Below are positions 36,867 through 44,996 of a stretch of 64,000 nucleotides of DNA, piece by piece. The notes beneath the pieces are model-generated. The model was not told the origin of the DNA and did not search any database. It saw only the letters and a list, made by a program, of their open reading frames with translations. Numbering within the stretch: the stretch's first letter is position 1; the number at the start of each line of letters is the position of its first letter. The position numbers and the translations under genes were made by a program. The stretch spans positions 1 through 64,000 of the forward strand of contig NZ_BMVU01000046.1 of NCBI RefSeq assembly GCF_014650875.1, in the 5' to 3' direction. Source of the DNA: Streptomyces minutiscleroticus (GTDB lineage Bacteria > Actinomycetota > Actinomycetes > Streptomycetales > Streptomycetaceae).

Positions 36867-38132
36867 ATGTTGTCAGCGATCAGCCGACGCGGCAGGCGGC
36901 CCGCGCCCTTCAGCGGGCCGCGCAGGAGACGACGGGTGACCACCGTGTGCTCGGCACTCGGCGCTCTGGCCGTCGTGTCGGCCGGCCTGGCCCCGAACGC
37001 GGCGGCCTACGACGTCCAGTCGAAGCAGTGGTACCTGTCGGTGATGAAGGCCGACCAGATGTGGAAGACGAGCACCGGCAAGGGTGTGAAGGTGGCCGTC
37101 GTCGACACAGGGGTCAATCCTGCTACGCCCTCCCTGGAGGGGCAGGTACTCGCCGATGAGGTACCGGAAGCCGTCGCGTACCACGCCACCAAGGACTACG
37201 GGGCCCATGGGACGACCATGGCAGAAGTGATCGCAGGTACCGGAGCCGGTGGCGGCATGAAGGGCCTTGCACCAGGAGCCAAAATTGTGCCCTACCGGAT
37301 CGTGCTAGAGGGTGTACCCAAGGAAGAGAAGAAAAGGACAGCCGAAGCAGCGGATGCCGTCAGGGCTGCCGCTGACACAGACGTAAAGATCATCAGCATG
37401 TCCTTCGGCGATGACTACATCGATCCGGAGCTTGAGGAATCCCTCAAGTACGCCCATTCCAAGGGAAAGTTGCTGTTCGCCAGTGTAGGTAATAACGCGG
37501 AGACGAATAACGACATCGGTTACCCGGCCGGTTACCCCTACGTCGTCGGTGTTGCCGCGGCCGACAAGTCGGGCACAGTGGGCAAGTTCTCCGAGCACGG
37601 TAACTATGTCGACCTCGCGGCGCCGGGGCTCGACATTCCTCGCTGGTGCGACACGACGTTTCGTTCCTACTGCGACGGCGGGGACGGGACCAGCCCGGCC
37701 ACTGCCGTGGCCTCCGCCTCTGCCGCTCTGATCTGGTCCGCCCATCCAGACTGGACGGCCAACCAGGTGCTCAACGTCCTGCTGGATACCGCGGGCCGGG
37801 ACTGGCCGAAGGAGACGCCCAGCAACTACCTCGGTTATGGACTTGTCCGTCCCCGCGTGGCACTCGCCGACAAGGACATCGATCCGGGTGCGGCCGACAA
37901 AGACCCGCTCAGTTATGAGAACGGCACCGGCGTGATCGAGGAAAGTCCCTCCGCTTCCGTCTCAGCCTCGTCACAGCCCTCGAAAAACACTTCAGGCAGC
38001 AAGGCTTCAGCGGCAGAATCGAATTCCGAACCGTCCGAAGGAAACACGCTCTGGGTGGTCCTGGGGATCGTCGCGGTGGCGGTGATCGGCGGCGGTGGCT
38101 ATGCCGCGATGCGCGCACGGCGCAGCGGCTGA
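36867..38132 (+). CDS. Type VII secretion mycosin (subtilisin-like protease), copy 2
   Basis: A 421-residue S8 protease with a basic signal peptide (SALGALAVVSAGLAPNAAA, about 30-48), triad D80 (VVDTGVN), H114 (YGAHGTTMAE) and S276 (GDGTSPATAVAS). A Ser-rich linker and C-terminal helix with an RARRSG tail follow. It differs from the first mycosin in sequence, and its middle (about 37250-37650) is richer in A/T than the surrounding genes, which suggests a separate history. ATG start with a modest AGAGG site. Confidence 0.9.
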   Translation: MLSAISRRGRRPAPFSGPRRRRRVTTVCSALGALAVVSAGLAPNAAAYDVQSKQWYLSVMKADQMWKTSTGKGVKVAVVDTGVNPATPSLEGQVLADEVPEAVAYHATKDYGAHGTTMAEVIAGTGAGGGMKGLAPGAKIVPYRIVLEGVPKEEKKRTAEAADAVRAAADTDVKIISMSFGDDYIDPELEESLKYAHSKGKLLFASVGNNAETNNDIGYPAGYPYVVGVAAADKSGTVGKFSEHGNYVDLAAPGLDIPRWCDTTFRSYCDGGDGTSPATAVASASAALIWSAHPDWTANQVLNVLLDTAGRDWPKETPSNYLGYGLVRPRVALADKDIDPGAADKDPLSYENGTGVIEESPSASVSASSQPSKNTSGSKASAAESNSEPSEGNTLWVVLGIVAVAVIGGGGYAAMRARRSG

Positions 38133-38243
38133 ACTCATTGTGGGCCTTCGGCTCGTCGTAGCGGGCCGGGGTTCCGCGTCCCGCCCCGTGGCGGTGTGCG
38201 CATCAACCATTTCTGACGGTATCCCGGGAAGGGGAGTCCATTC

Positions 38244-38585
38244 ATGGCAGACGGCCAGCGGCTATCAGATGCCCAGGTAGCCAAGCTCGAGCAGGACATC
38301 CTGCTGAAGTTCGACTCGATCAAGGGGCAGCTGCACCGCCTGCAGGGGGTCATCGACAGCCTGGAGTCCGGGCAGTGGAAGGGCATCGGTGCCGGTGCCT
38401 TCAACACCAAGCAGCACGAGATCAACGTGTCGATGGTGAAAATCGGCAACATCCTCACCAAGTTCGTCGAGGCGATGAGCGCCACCCGCAAGATCAAGGA
38501 CGGCACCGAGGACGACATCCGTCAGGCGGTGCAGAGCATCAACGTCTACGACGGTGCTCCCAAGTCCAGCATCGACAGCTTCTGA
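38244..38585 (+). CDS. esxB: WXG100 protein EsxB
   Basis: 113 residues, helix-turn-helix with the W-x-G turn at W45-K46-G47 (SGQWKGIGAG). Small secreted ESX substrate that pairs with EsxA. No YxxxD/E motif near its C-terminus, consistent with the partner carrying the export signal. GAAGGGGAG upstream. Which of the pair is called A or B follows my recollection of the S. coelicolor order. Confidence 0.88.
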   Translation: MADGQRLSDAQVAKLEQDILLKFDSIKGQLHRLQGVIDSLESGQWKGIGAGAFNTKQHEINVSMVKIGNILTKFVEAMSATRKIKDGTEDDIRQAVQSINVYDGAPKSSIDSF

Positions 38586-38598
38586 GCTGACAGCTCGG

Positions 38599-38615
38599 CC
38601 GGCCTCCGAGGCCGG
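38599..38615 (+). promoter_or_regulatory. Small hairpin between esxB and esxA
   Basis: CCGGCCT and AGGCCGG arms around CCG. It could stabilise or process the bicistronic mRNA; the effect is unproved. Confidence 0.4.
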
Positions 38616-38650
38616 ACCCATCGCCGCGAACGAAAAGGAGTGAGGCAGGC

Positions 38651-38953
38651 ATGTCTGACAGTGGCTACGGTGAACTTGTAGTCAAGTACGGGGCGCTGGA
38701 CGCAGCGGCCACCGAGATCGGCAACCAGGCCAAGCAGCTCGAGCAGGACCTGGAAGAGATCAAGAAGATGGTCGCCAGCGTGGCGTCGGGCTGGGAGGGC
38801 GAGGCCCACACCACGTACACCGAGCAGCAGGCCGCGTGGGACAAGGAGGCCCGGAACATCCACCAGGCCCTGGTGTCCATCGCACAGGTCGTGGGCCGCG
38901 CCGGCGGCGACTACATGGGCGGCGACAAGAAGGCCGCCAGCTACTACCTGTAA
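38651..38953 (+). CDS. esxA: WXG100 protein EsxA
   Basis: 100 residues with the turn W48-E49-G50 (SGWEGEAH) and a C-terminal YMGGD (Y88-D92) that fits the YxxxD/E type VII export signal. Pairs with EsxB as a secreted heterodimer. AAAAGGAGTGAGG is the ribosome binding site. A T-tract terminator follows. Confidence 0.92.
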   Translation: MSDSGYGELVVKYGALDAAATEIGNQAKQLEQDLEEIKKMVASVASGWEGEAHTTYTEQQAAWDKEARNIHQALVSIAQVVGRAGGDYMGGDKKAASYYL

Positions 38954-38977
38954 GCCGGGCGGAAACGAACGAACCAT

Positions 38978-39019
38978 CGGGGTGGACGCGCACGGGAGGC
39001 GCCCACCCCGGTAGTTTTT
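38978..39019 (+). terminator. Rho-independent terminator after esxA
   Basis: CGGGGTGG (38978-38985) pairs with CCACCCCG (39003-39010), with an inner CGC/GCG extension, followed by GTAGTTTTTG. It is one of few T-tract terminators in the window and marks the end of the esxBA transcript. Confidence 0.8.
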
Positions 39020-39113
39020 GTCGATGTGCGATTTTTGAGGCGAGGTATGTCCTTCAGCGGCAAGGTCTCCTGGTCGAAGTGGGCGATTGACTCACGCGCG
39101 CTCAGCGCGGCGT

Positions 39114-39755
39114 TTACCCATTGACGTTGGACGGAATATCGCATTTAGCCTTGCTGTGCGCGTACGAGGCCGCGCTCTTTACCAGATCGATGAGCCGGGT
39201 GCGAGCCGCCTTCTGATCGGTCTCCTTCTGCCGCTTCAGTTCGACAGAAACGCTGATGTTGTACTGCCCGCCCGGAATCTTTCCGGCAGAGGCGCACGGC
39301 AGGAATAGACCTGCGAATCGATCAGAGGCGATGGCTGTATCACCGGCTTCGAAGGGCGTGAGCGAGCGGACGGAGGCGTCGTTCGTGGCGGTCCCCTTCA
39401 GCCAATGTGCCCAGTCTTCCTTCGGCTCGTTCGCCATCATTCTCGCTTCTGCGACAAGCAGTTGCTCACCATCTCCGGAGACGAAGCAGCTTGTTTCGTA
39501 TGTGTCGTCCGCATCGTCGGTGCGAAGACTCGCCGCCCTGTCGTCGAAAGTGTACGACTCCTTGTCGGGCAACAGCTTTTCTAGACTACTGACGGCGCCG
39601 GACTGAGAACCAAGGGACGCGCACACCTCAGAAGCCTTGATTTCGCCCTTCTTTTCGAAGGGAGGAAGGGAGAAAGCATAGAAAATTCCGGCAAGTAGAA
39701 CCAGTGCGAGGACACCTCCGCAGGTGAGCAGCATCTTGGGGCGGGTGGGTATCAA
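39114..39755 (-). CDS. Membrane-anchored hypothetical protein of the ESX accessory cassette
   Basis: 213 residues when started at TTG 39755 (GGAG upstream); ATG 39734 is the alternative. One N-terminal helix (LLTCGGVLALVLLAGIFYAF, about 9-28) is followed by an extracytoplasmic domain with conserved cysteines (EVCASLG, TSCFVSGDGE, FLPCA, KCDIP). The overall layout resembles the three lipoproteins upstream (short anchor plus 4-Cys domain), but the LCG motif is only loosely matched. Ends with TAA. Function unknown; last gene of the cassette. Confidence 0.6.
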   Translation of the reverse strand: MIPTRPKMLLTCGGVLALVLLAGIFYAFSLPPFEKKGEIKASEVCASLGSQSGAVSSLEKLLPDKESYTFDDRAASLRTDDADDTYETSCFVSGDGEQLLVAEARMMANEPKEDWAHWLKGTATNDASVRSLTPFEAGDTAIASDRFAGLFLPCASAGKIPGGQYNISVSVELKRQKETDQKAARTRLIDLVKSAASYAHSKAKCDIPSNVNG

Positions 39756-39939
39756 CTTCCAGTTCTCCGTCCGAGTGGCCTGGGGGTTCCCTGGCTGTCG
39801 AGGTACTTGCGGATCTCGGCCGCCGCGCCGCTGAACCCAGCCTCTGCTGAGGCCGTCACCGCGGCTTCGATCAGCGGACAACGGTGAGCAGAGTTCTCTC
39901 GCTCAAAATTTGGCGATTTCAGTCGCGGCAGGGCAGCCT

Positions 39940-40506
39940 CTACTTGCCTTGCAGGGGTCCCGCCGTGCATGCTTCGGAGGCTTCGATCTCCTTGGTGAAT
40001 GAGGCGATGAGACGCTTCATGGCGTCGGCATCCCTGTGTTCTGACCCTTGTGCCTGCACTGCGGTGTACAGCTCCTGTTTGTGCCTGCGATCGACGCAGT
40101 CCTGGGTCTTTCCGAAAGCCTCGGAGTCGGAGAAGCGAAACCGGCCCGCATCTGCTGAGTGCTCCGGGGCTTCAAGGCTCTGGCCGGCGGAGAAATAGGC
40201 TGTGGTCTTTCCCTCCTCCAACCATGCGAGAGTGGTGGTCACAATGAGCTTGTCATCGACGACGACCTCACAGTTCTTGACCCCTGAGTAGGGCTTTTTC
40301 CTGACGGTTATCCTCTTTCCTGGCGGCAGGAAATTGGCAAGGTCATCGGTGTCGATGGCTGTTCCGCACAGACTGCGCGGAAGAGTGTATTCGCGTTTCT
40401 GATCACTGCCACTGCATCCTGAGGGTGCTGCGGAAAGAACGGCAACGGTGACTGCCGCGGCCGCAGTGGGGCGCCCTGGAAAGTTGCGGCGACGGTGTAC
40501 AAGCAT
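39940..40506 (-). CDS. Predicted lipoprotein, paralogue 1 of 3
   Basis: 188 residues. Signal peptide with basic head (MLVHRRRNF) and a lipobox-like APSGC before SGSDQKREYTLPRSLCG. The mature domain holds EYTLPRSLCG, LPPGKRI, a C-containing strand (KNCEVVVDDK) and a C-terminal QDCVDRRHKQELYTAV. The same order occurs in the two upstream genes, so they are tandem paralogues. ATG 40506 lies 7 bases after the upstream stop; ATG 40536 would overlap it. Possible immunity protein for the effector upstream; inference only. Confidence 0.65.
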   Translation of the reverse strand: MLVHRRRNFPGRPTAAAAVTVAVLSAAPSGCSGSDQKREYTLPRSLCGTAIDTDDLANFLPPGKRITVRKKPYSGVKNCEVVVDDKLIVTTTLAWLEEGKTTAYFSAGQSLEAPEHSADAGRFRFSDSEAFGKTQDCVDRRHKQELYTAVQAQGSEHRDADAMKRLIASFTKEIEASEACTAGPLQGK

Positions 40507-40513
40507 CTTCTGC

Positions 40514-41079
40514 TCAGTTTTCGTGAAGGCCGTCATGCGCACTTTTTCTCTTCTGTGCCCGCTTGGTATAGCCGACAATCAGACGCTCTATTGCGTCCTC
40601 GTCTTCTCTATCCTCTGCGAACATCTGCAGAACGGTGAACAGAGGTTGGTCCGGGTGAGATCTATCGATGCAATCCTGAATTTTGCTGACGGTCTCAGTT
40701 CCCGAGTAGAGGTAACGCTTATCGTCCGTCGCTTGCGCAGGATTGGCCTTGGTCTGGGCGGAGGCGACCTCGGTGGCGTCCGCTTCGGCGTCCCGCCATA
40801 CTCGGTCTGCAACGAAAGCAATTTTTCCGTCGACGCTGACTTTGCATCGCTCGGTTCCGCCGCTGGGAGATTCCTGTTGCTGAGAAATCTCTTTCCCGTT
40901 TGGAAGGGGGGCAGCAGATCGGGATTCACGCTCGCACCGCACAGTGACTTCGGTAGCGTGTACTCCCGTGTCTCATCCTTCGAGCAGGCTGATAGTTCGG
41001 TTCCCGCAATGATGAAAGTGTCCAGGAGGGCACCGCTGCTAAGTCCGAGCGAGGAGCGGATTAAGGGTCTATTGGCCAT
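40514..41079 (-). pseudogene. Predicted lipoprotein, paralogue 2 of 3, frameshifted
   Basis: The N-terminal part (MANRPLIRSS..., lipobox ELSAC, REYTLPKSLCGASVNPDLLPP) is in one frame. The remainder (LPNGKEIS..., ERCKVSVDGKIAFVADRVW, KIQDCIDRSHPDQPLFTVL) continues in another. The switch falls at a run of six G on the plus strand (40906-40911); seven would restore a full paralogue. It is either a real inactivating slip, a phase-variable tract or a sequencing error. A TTA leucine codon at residue 6 would make expression bldA-dependent. Start codon uncertain (ATG 41079 chosen). Confidence 0.65.
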
Positions 41080-41093
41080 CCTGCCAGCCAGCG

Positions 41094-41633
41094 TCACTGA
41101 CAAGCACTCGAACGTCCAACCGCTTTAGTGTAAGCCGCGATAAGTTTTTGCATGGTTGATTCATCGATTTTGTTCGACGAATCGGCTCGTATTGTAGTGT
41201 ACAACGCCTGATCCGGATGGTCAGGGTTTGTGCAGGATTTAACTCGCCCTACGCCGCCAGTACGCGAGTAAATATATGTGCCGTCATCAGTCGGCTCGGC
41301 CGAATCAACCTCAGGATTTCCCTTGGCCACGTCAATGATATCGTCCCCGCCTTCCCACCACTCTTCGCTTGCAATCAATGCCATTTTGCCGTCAACGTTT
41401 ACTTGACAGCGTTTCAGATTAGGGGATGGGTTCTTCTCCTGAATTTCGATCCGTTCTCCCGAGGGAAGAAAAGGGGCAATCAGGTTCTGATCCACTGAGA
41501 CGCCGCACAAGGCCTTGGGCGTATCGTACTCTTTCTTATCTGTTGGTTCCGAGCAGCTGGTCAGTATGCCGATTGCAACGATGATTGTTGATGCCTCCAT
41601 GGCTCGTCGGGCGATCAAGTGAATGCCTCTCAT
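41094..41633 (-). CDS. Predicted lipoprotein, paralogue 3 of 3
   Basis: 179 residues from ATG 41633. Signal helix (EASTIIVAIGILTSC) with a good lipobox, then EYDTPKALCGVSVDQNLIAPFLPSGERI, given here in part. A cysteine strand (LKRCQVNVDGKMALIAS) and C-terminal CTNPDHPDQALYTTI follow. Intact relative of the two downstream genes. Codon usage is markedly less GC-rich than the core genes. No strong ribosome binding site; ATG 41600 (MEAST) is another start. Lies 60 bases after the large WXG-headed gene on the same strand. Confidence 0.7.
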   Translation of the reverse strand: MRGIHLIARRAMEASTIIVAIGILTSCSEPTDKKEYDTPKALCGVSVDQNLIAPFLPSGERIEIQEKNPSPNLKRCQVNVDGKMALIASEEWWEGGDDIIDVAKGNPEVDSAEPTDDGTYIYSRTGGVGRVKSCTNPDHPDQALYTTIRADSSNKIDESTMQKLIAAYTKAVGRSSACQ

Positions 41634-41693
41634 GTGCGGGGAAAGTAATACCTGGGAAGGATTTGGTCGTGTCACTACCGTGCTTCTATCTGG

Positions 41694-44018
41694 TCAGATA
41701 TTCGTCAGAAGTTCTGGGCCTACCCGTTCCATATAATCACCGGCGCTCAAGAAGCCCTTGCGCGACTCGTTCTCAGCCCAGGTGGCTATATCACCCTGAT
41801 GTGCTAGGCCGTGTGCCCTTGCAGCCTCTGCTGCGGCCCTTCGGGTGTACTTCAAGTTGTTGTCCTGTCCGTTCTCCCAGTTCTCGCCCATCTGGGCGCC
41901 GGCGTTGTCCTTCTCGCTGCCTTCCGCATCCTTGAAAATCTGTTCCAGGACTACGCTGGTGACGGTCCCGGCGGCACCGCCGACACCGGCTCCGACGGCA
42001 GGGCTGGCGATAAAGGATGTGCCGACGCCGACCCCGGTGCCGATAGTTCCCGAGATGACGTTCTTCCACTGAGAGACTGCGTGGTCGTAGTCCTCGTCTT
42101 TCACGTCGGCGGGTCCTGCAATTGCCTGGTTCCGTCCCATGGCCAGAGTCCCGGATACCTCGCCCGAGTGACCTGCGATATCTCGAACCGTCAGTTCCAA
42201 GTCGTGATCTGGGCGCCTATTCTCCGCTAGATCTGGATTCAGATGGTAATCCATCAAGTCGGACATGTATTTCTTCTGCGCCACCTCGACTGCCGCGTAC
42301 CCTTCTGGGTTCTGCCCGACTGCGAAAAGGAAGCGAGACACATCGCGGTGGTTCATTTCGGCAGAAGATCCAACAACGGGATAAAGCTTTTCAACCCGTT
42401 CCCGCTGGCGTTGCCCTTCCCAGTCACTCTTGTCCGGGTTTAGGTCCGTATCTGTTGCTGCACGATTTATGTCCGAAAGATACTCTGAAGCGATCTGCCC
42501 CATGCTGTCCGACATGTAGCTGTGGTCTGTGAGGCGCTCATTATTGTCGGAGACGGAAGCCACGATGCTTTCGAACAGCTTGGTCTGCCCCTCATTGTGA
42601 GCACGAGTGTCTGCGGTGGGCAGCTCACCCGCCGGATGCCCCGTAGTAGCAGCCTCCAGGGCCATCGCCAGGTTGTTCCGGCCTGCGATGCTGTCCTCGC
42701 CCTTGTCGTCCTGGTCCACAGGCCAGTCCCGCTCCTCGAAGAGGTACTCGAAGTTCGACAGGGACCTCTTGACCTCCTTGCCGTCCTTGTTCTTCTCGGT
42801 GAAGTCGTGGTCCTCGTCCTTCGTCAGGAACGAGTCGTTGAAGAACTCGGTGGCGGCGTCCGGGCTGTTCGACAGGGCCCTCAGATACCCGGTCATAGGG
42901 TCCCAGCCGGAATCCGTGCCGGTGCGGTTCAGCATCGGGTCCGAGGGGATGTACTGCCAGGCGCCATGACGGCCGTTGCTGGTGGCCTTCTTCTCCGTCT
43001 CGATCAGCTTGTCGCCGTAGCCGGTGAGGAACCGGTCGTCGTAGTCGCCCCAGCGCATCAGGTTGGTCATGACCTGGGCGCCGAGCACAGGGCTGTTGCG
43101 ATTGATGGGCTGGTCGACCATCTCGATCATCTTGTACTTCCACTGGCTCATGTCGGCCGAGTCGCTCTGCGACGCGGTGGCCAGGGTGAGGCTGAGGTTC
43201 TTCTGCAGATCGTCGAAATGGTCTCCCCGCTTTTGGGTCAGCTCCCAGGCGGCTCCCGGCTGGTTGATGCCGGCCCAGAAACCGAGCGTGCCCTCGGCCC
43301 CCAGCTTCGTCGCGAATTCCTCCGCGAACAGATCGTCGTTCGCGTACTTCTTCAGGCCCGCGTTGAGCTTGTCGAATTCCTCGACCGTCAGGTCCTCAGG
43401 CTTCTTCTTCGCCAGGGCGGCCAGGTCGTCGGCGGCCTTGAGGGCGTCCGCCGCCTGGTCCCGGTCCGAGTAGCTCGCGTCGGAGAAACCCAGACGGCTC
43501 TGGTCGACCAGGGCCTGGAGCACCTTGTTGGCCGAGTCGTCCCGTTCCGTCGCCTCGTTGAGGATCTTCTGGATTTCGTCGCGCAGGGCGGTGACATCGC
43601 TCTCGCTGTGCTCGGGGACCGTCGTCCCCTTCGCAGCGCGGTCGGGGTGGATGTTCATCGTCACGGTGAACCCACCGCCCCCGGTGGTCGTCACCGTCAG
43701 GTTCTTCTTCAGACCCCGGTCGATGGCGTCCTCGAGTTTCTTCTTGTAGTCCTTCAGCTCGTCACGCACGTCCCTGAGGATGTTGCGGATCGATGTCGCC
43801 TGGGTGTGGGCGTCCGCGAACTCGCCGGCCGTCTTGCCGATGAACTCCCTGGAGACCGTGGCGTTGTAACCCGCCCATTCGGCCTTGTCGGCTGCGCCTT
43901 TGAGGCCTTTGCCAGCGGCCTCCTTGAGGTCGTCGAGGTCTTTGACCATCGACGTCCAGTCCTCGACGGCGTCGTCCAGCAGCTTGAAGTTGGCGAAACG
44001 GAGCGCGTCGAGGTCCAT
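41694..44018 (-). CDS. WXG-headed putative ESX effector (DUF6571-like)
   Basis: 774 residues. N-terminal helical region with W48-A49-G50 (AEWAGYNA) fits a WXG-type targeting domain. A long helical/charged middle matches, by recall, actinobacterial DUF6571 proteins (e.g. GRHGAWQYIPSDPM, FNDSFLTKDEDHDF). Near 655-690 a glycine-zipper stretch (GTIGTGVGVGTSF, then PAVGAGVGGAAGTV) could insert into membranes. The C-terminal ~80 residues are charged and polar. Its ATG shares a base with the upstream stop (TGATG). GC drops strongly in its last third. Effector or toxin function is inferred from layout, not shown. Confidence 0.68.
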   Translation of the reverse strand: MDLDALRFANFKLLDDAVEDWTSMVKDLDDLKEAAGKGLKGAADKAEWAGYNATVSREFIGKTAGEFADAHTQATSIRNILRDVRDELKDYKKKLEDAIDRGLKKNLTVTTTGGGGFTVTMNIHPDRAAKGTTVPEHSESDVTALRDEIQKILNEATERDDSANKVLQALVDQSRLGFSDASYSDRDQAADALKAADDLAALAKKKPEDLTVEEFDKLNAGLKKYANDDLFAEEFATKLGAEGTLGFWAGINQPGAAWELTQKRGDHFDDLQKNLSLTLATASQSDSADMSQWKYKMIEMVDQPINRNSPVLGAQVMTNLMRWGDYDDRFLTGYGDKLIETEKKATSNGRHGAWQYIPSDPMLNRTGTDSGWDPMTGYLRALSNSPDAATEFFNDSFLTKDEDHDFTEKNKDGKEVKRSLSNFEYLFEERDWPVDQDDKGEDSIAGRNNLAMALEAATTGHPAGELPTADTRAHNEGQTKLFESIVASVSDNNERLTDHSYMSDSMGQIASEYLSDINRAATDTDLNPDKSDWEGQRQRERVEKLYPVVGSSAEMNHRDVSRFLFAVGQNPEGYAAVEVAQKKYMSDLMDYHLNPDLAENRRPDHDLELTVRDIAGHSGEVSGTLAMGRNQAIAGPADVKDEDYDHAVSQWKNVISGTIGTGVGVGTSFIASPAVGAGVGGAAGTVTSVVLEQIFKDAEGSEKDNAGAQMGENWENGQDNNLKYTRRAAAEAARAHGLAHQGDIATWAENESRKGFLSAGDYMERVGPELLTNI

Positions 44019-44521
44019 CACTTGTCCTTCTTGTCGTCCGCGTCTCCGTACACCGGGTTCTTGTCGCCCGGAGCACCGACCCTTTCGTCGAAGCCCTGGT
44101 CCAAGGTGTCGATACTGCTCATCTGGCGCTGGATGTAGTGGTCGTTGTCCGCGTGCAGGGACTTGGTGACCCTCATGTGGTTCGAGATGTGTGCACACGC
44201 GTCCCTGAGGGAGGCCAGCTGTTCGTCCCATCGGGTCGCGACGTGCTTGAGTCCGCCGCCCAGCGCGAATCCTTGCGTGCTGAGGTCACCCGCGGCCTTG
44301 TCACTGCTGGGGAGTGCCTTGCGGCCCCTGTCCCAGAGGTCGTTGTACAGCGTGAACGCGTGCTCACCGATCTTGGCCAGGTCGCCCTGGGTCACTGTGA
44401 GATCGCCGTACCGGGAGGGCAACGGCGGGGCGTTCCCGCCGGGCTCCAGCTGGTTCAGCTGCATCTGCGTCGACTGGTCCGCCGCCTGCGTCTTCAGTTG
44501 CTCCCACTCGTCCCACGCCAT
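44018..44521 (-). CDS. Small helical WXG-like partner with YxxxD tail
   Basis: 167 residues. Helical, with RYGDLTVTQGDLAKIG and an ALGGGLKHVATRWDEQLASL helix. The C-terminus has Y158-G-D-A-D162, matching the YxxxD type VII export signal, then a lysine/aspartate tail. Directly coupled to the large WXG-headed gene by TGATG, so it probably forms a heterodimer that carries the larger protein to EccC. Starts at ATG 44521. Confidence 0.68.
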   Translation of the reverse strand: MAWDEWEQLKTQAADQSTQMQLNQLEPGGNAPPLPSRYGDLTVTQGDLAKIGEHAFTLYNDLWDRGRKALPSSDKAAGDLSTQGFALGGGLKHVATRWDEQLASLRDACAHISNHMRVTKSLHADNDHYIQRQMSSIDTLDQGFDERVGAPGDKNPVYGDADDKKDK

Positions 44522-44585
44522 CGGCGCGCTCCTTCCCCCGTGTCACTCCCCCCGGGTCCGCGCCCGGGACGATCGTGTTCCGATC

Positions 44586-44591
44586 AGCGTA
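44586..44591 (-). promoter_or_regulatory. Possible promoter -10 of the effector cassette
   Basis: Minus-strand TACGCT, 65 bases upstream of ATG 44521. The -35 is weak. Confidence 0.35.
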
Positions 44592-44655
44592 TTGACGTAC
44601 GCCCGTGTCCTGGCCGTACTGCTCAGACCTTTCACAAGAGATCCGGTACGGCGGG

Positions 44656-44691
44656 TCCGGTGCGACCCCACGTCAGGGGCATCGCACCGGA
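44656..44691 (-). terminator. Terminator of the eccC unit
   Basis: TCCGGTGCGA (44656-44665) pairs perfectly with 44682-44691, with an inner CCCC/GGGG pair. It follows the minus-strand 44706 gene by 15 bases and separates the eccC unit from the effector cassette. Confidence 0.7.
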
Positions 44692-44705
44692 GCGCCCCGG
44701 CCCTC

Positions 44706-44957
44706 TCAGTCCTCGAGACCACCGGACTCGAAGTAATCAATATTGGTGAACCACCACACGGCCATGACCACCATCACCGCAGCCATGACCAGCAGGAGGA
44801 CGCGCCGGCCCCGGTAGCCCGCCTCCGAGGGCTCGTTGGCCTCGGGGTCGCTGAACCGGCGGGCCTGGAAGCGCCACCACAGCGCCTTCTGGTCCGCCAG
44901 GCCCATGCCGCCGAGCCAGACCGCCAGGAGCAGCATGAAGATTCCGACACCGATCAT
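44706..44957 (-). CDS. Small two-helix membrane protein downstream of eccC
   Basis: 83 residues with helices at about 2-20 (IGVGIFMLLLAVWLGGMGL) and 52-70 (RVLLLVMAAVMVVMAVWWF). A polar cytoplasmic loop lies between. ATG start 39 bases after the eccC stop. No known family recognised; co-transcription with eccC suggests a secretion accessory role. Confidence 0.7.
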   Translation of the reverse strand: MIGVGIFMLLLAVWLGGMGLADQKALWWRFQARRFSDPEANEPSEAGYRGRRVLLLVMAAVMVVMAVWWFTNIDYFESGGLED

Positions 44958-44996
44958 CAGCGTGCGCCTTCCTCGAGCATGTCCCCGGTGGGCATC

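Noticed and set aside
39752..39970. A 72-residue minus-strand frame between the hypothetical membrane protein and lipoprotein 1
   Set aside because: No ribosome binding site or recognisable domain; it overlaps the start region of the next gene. It could be a remnant, but evidence is too thin.
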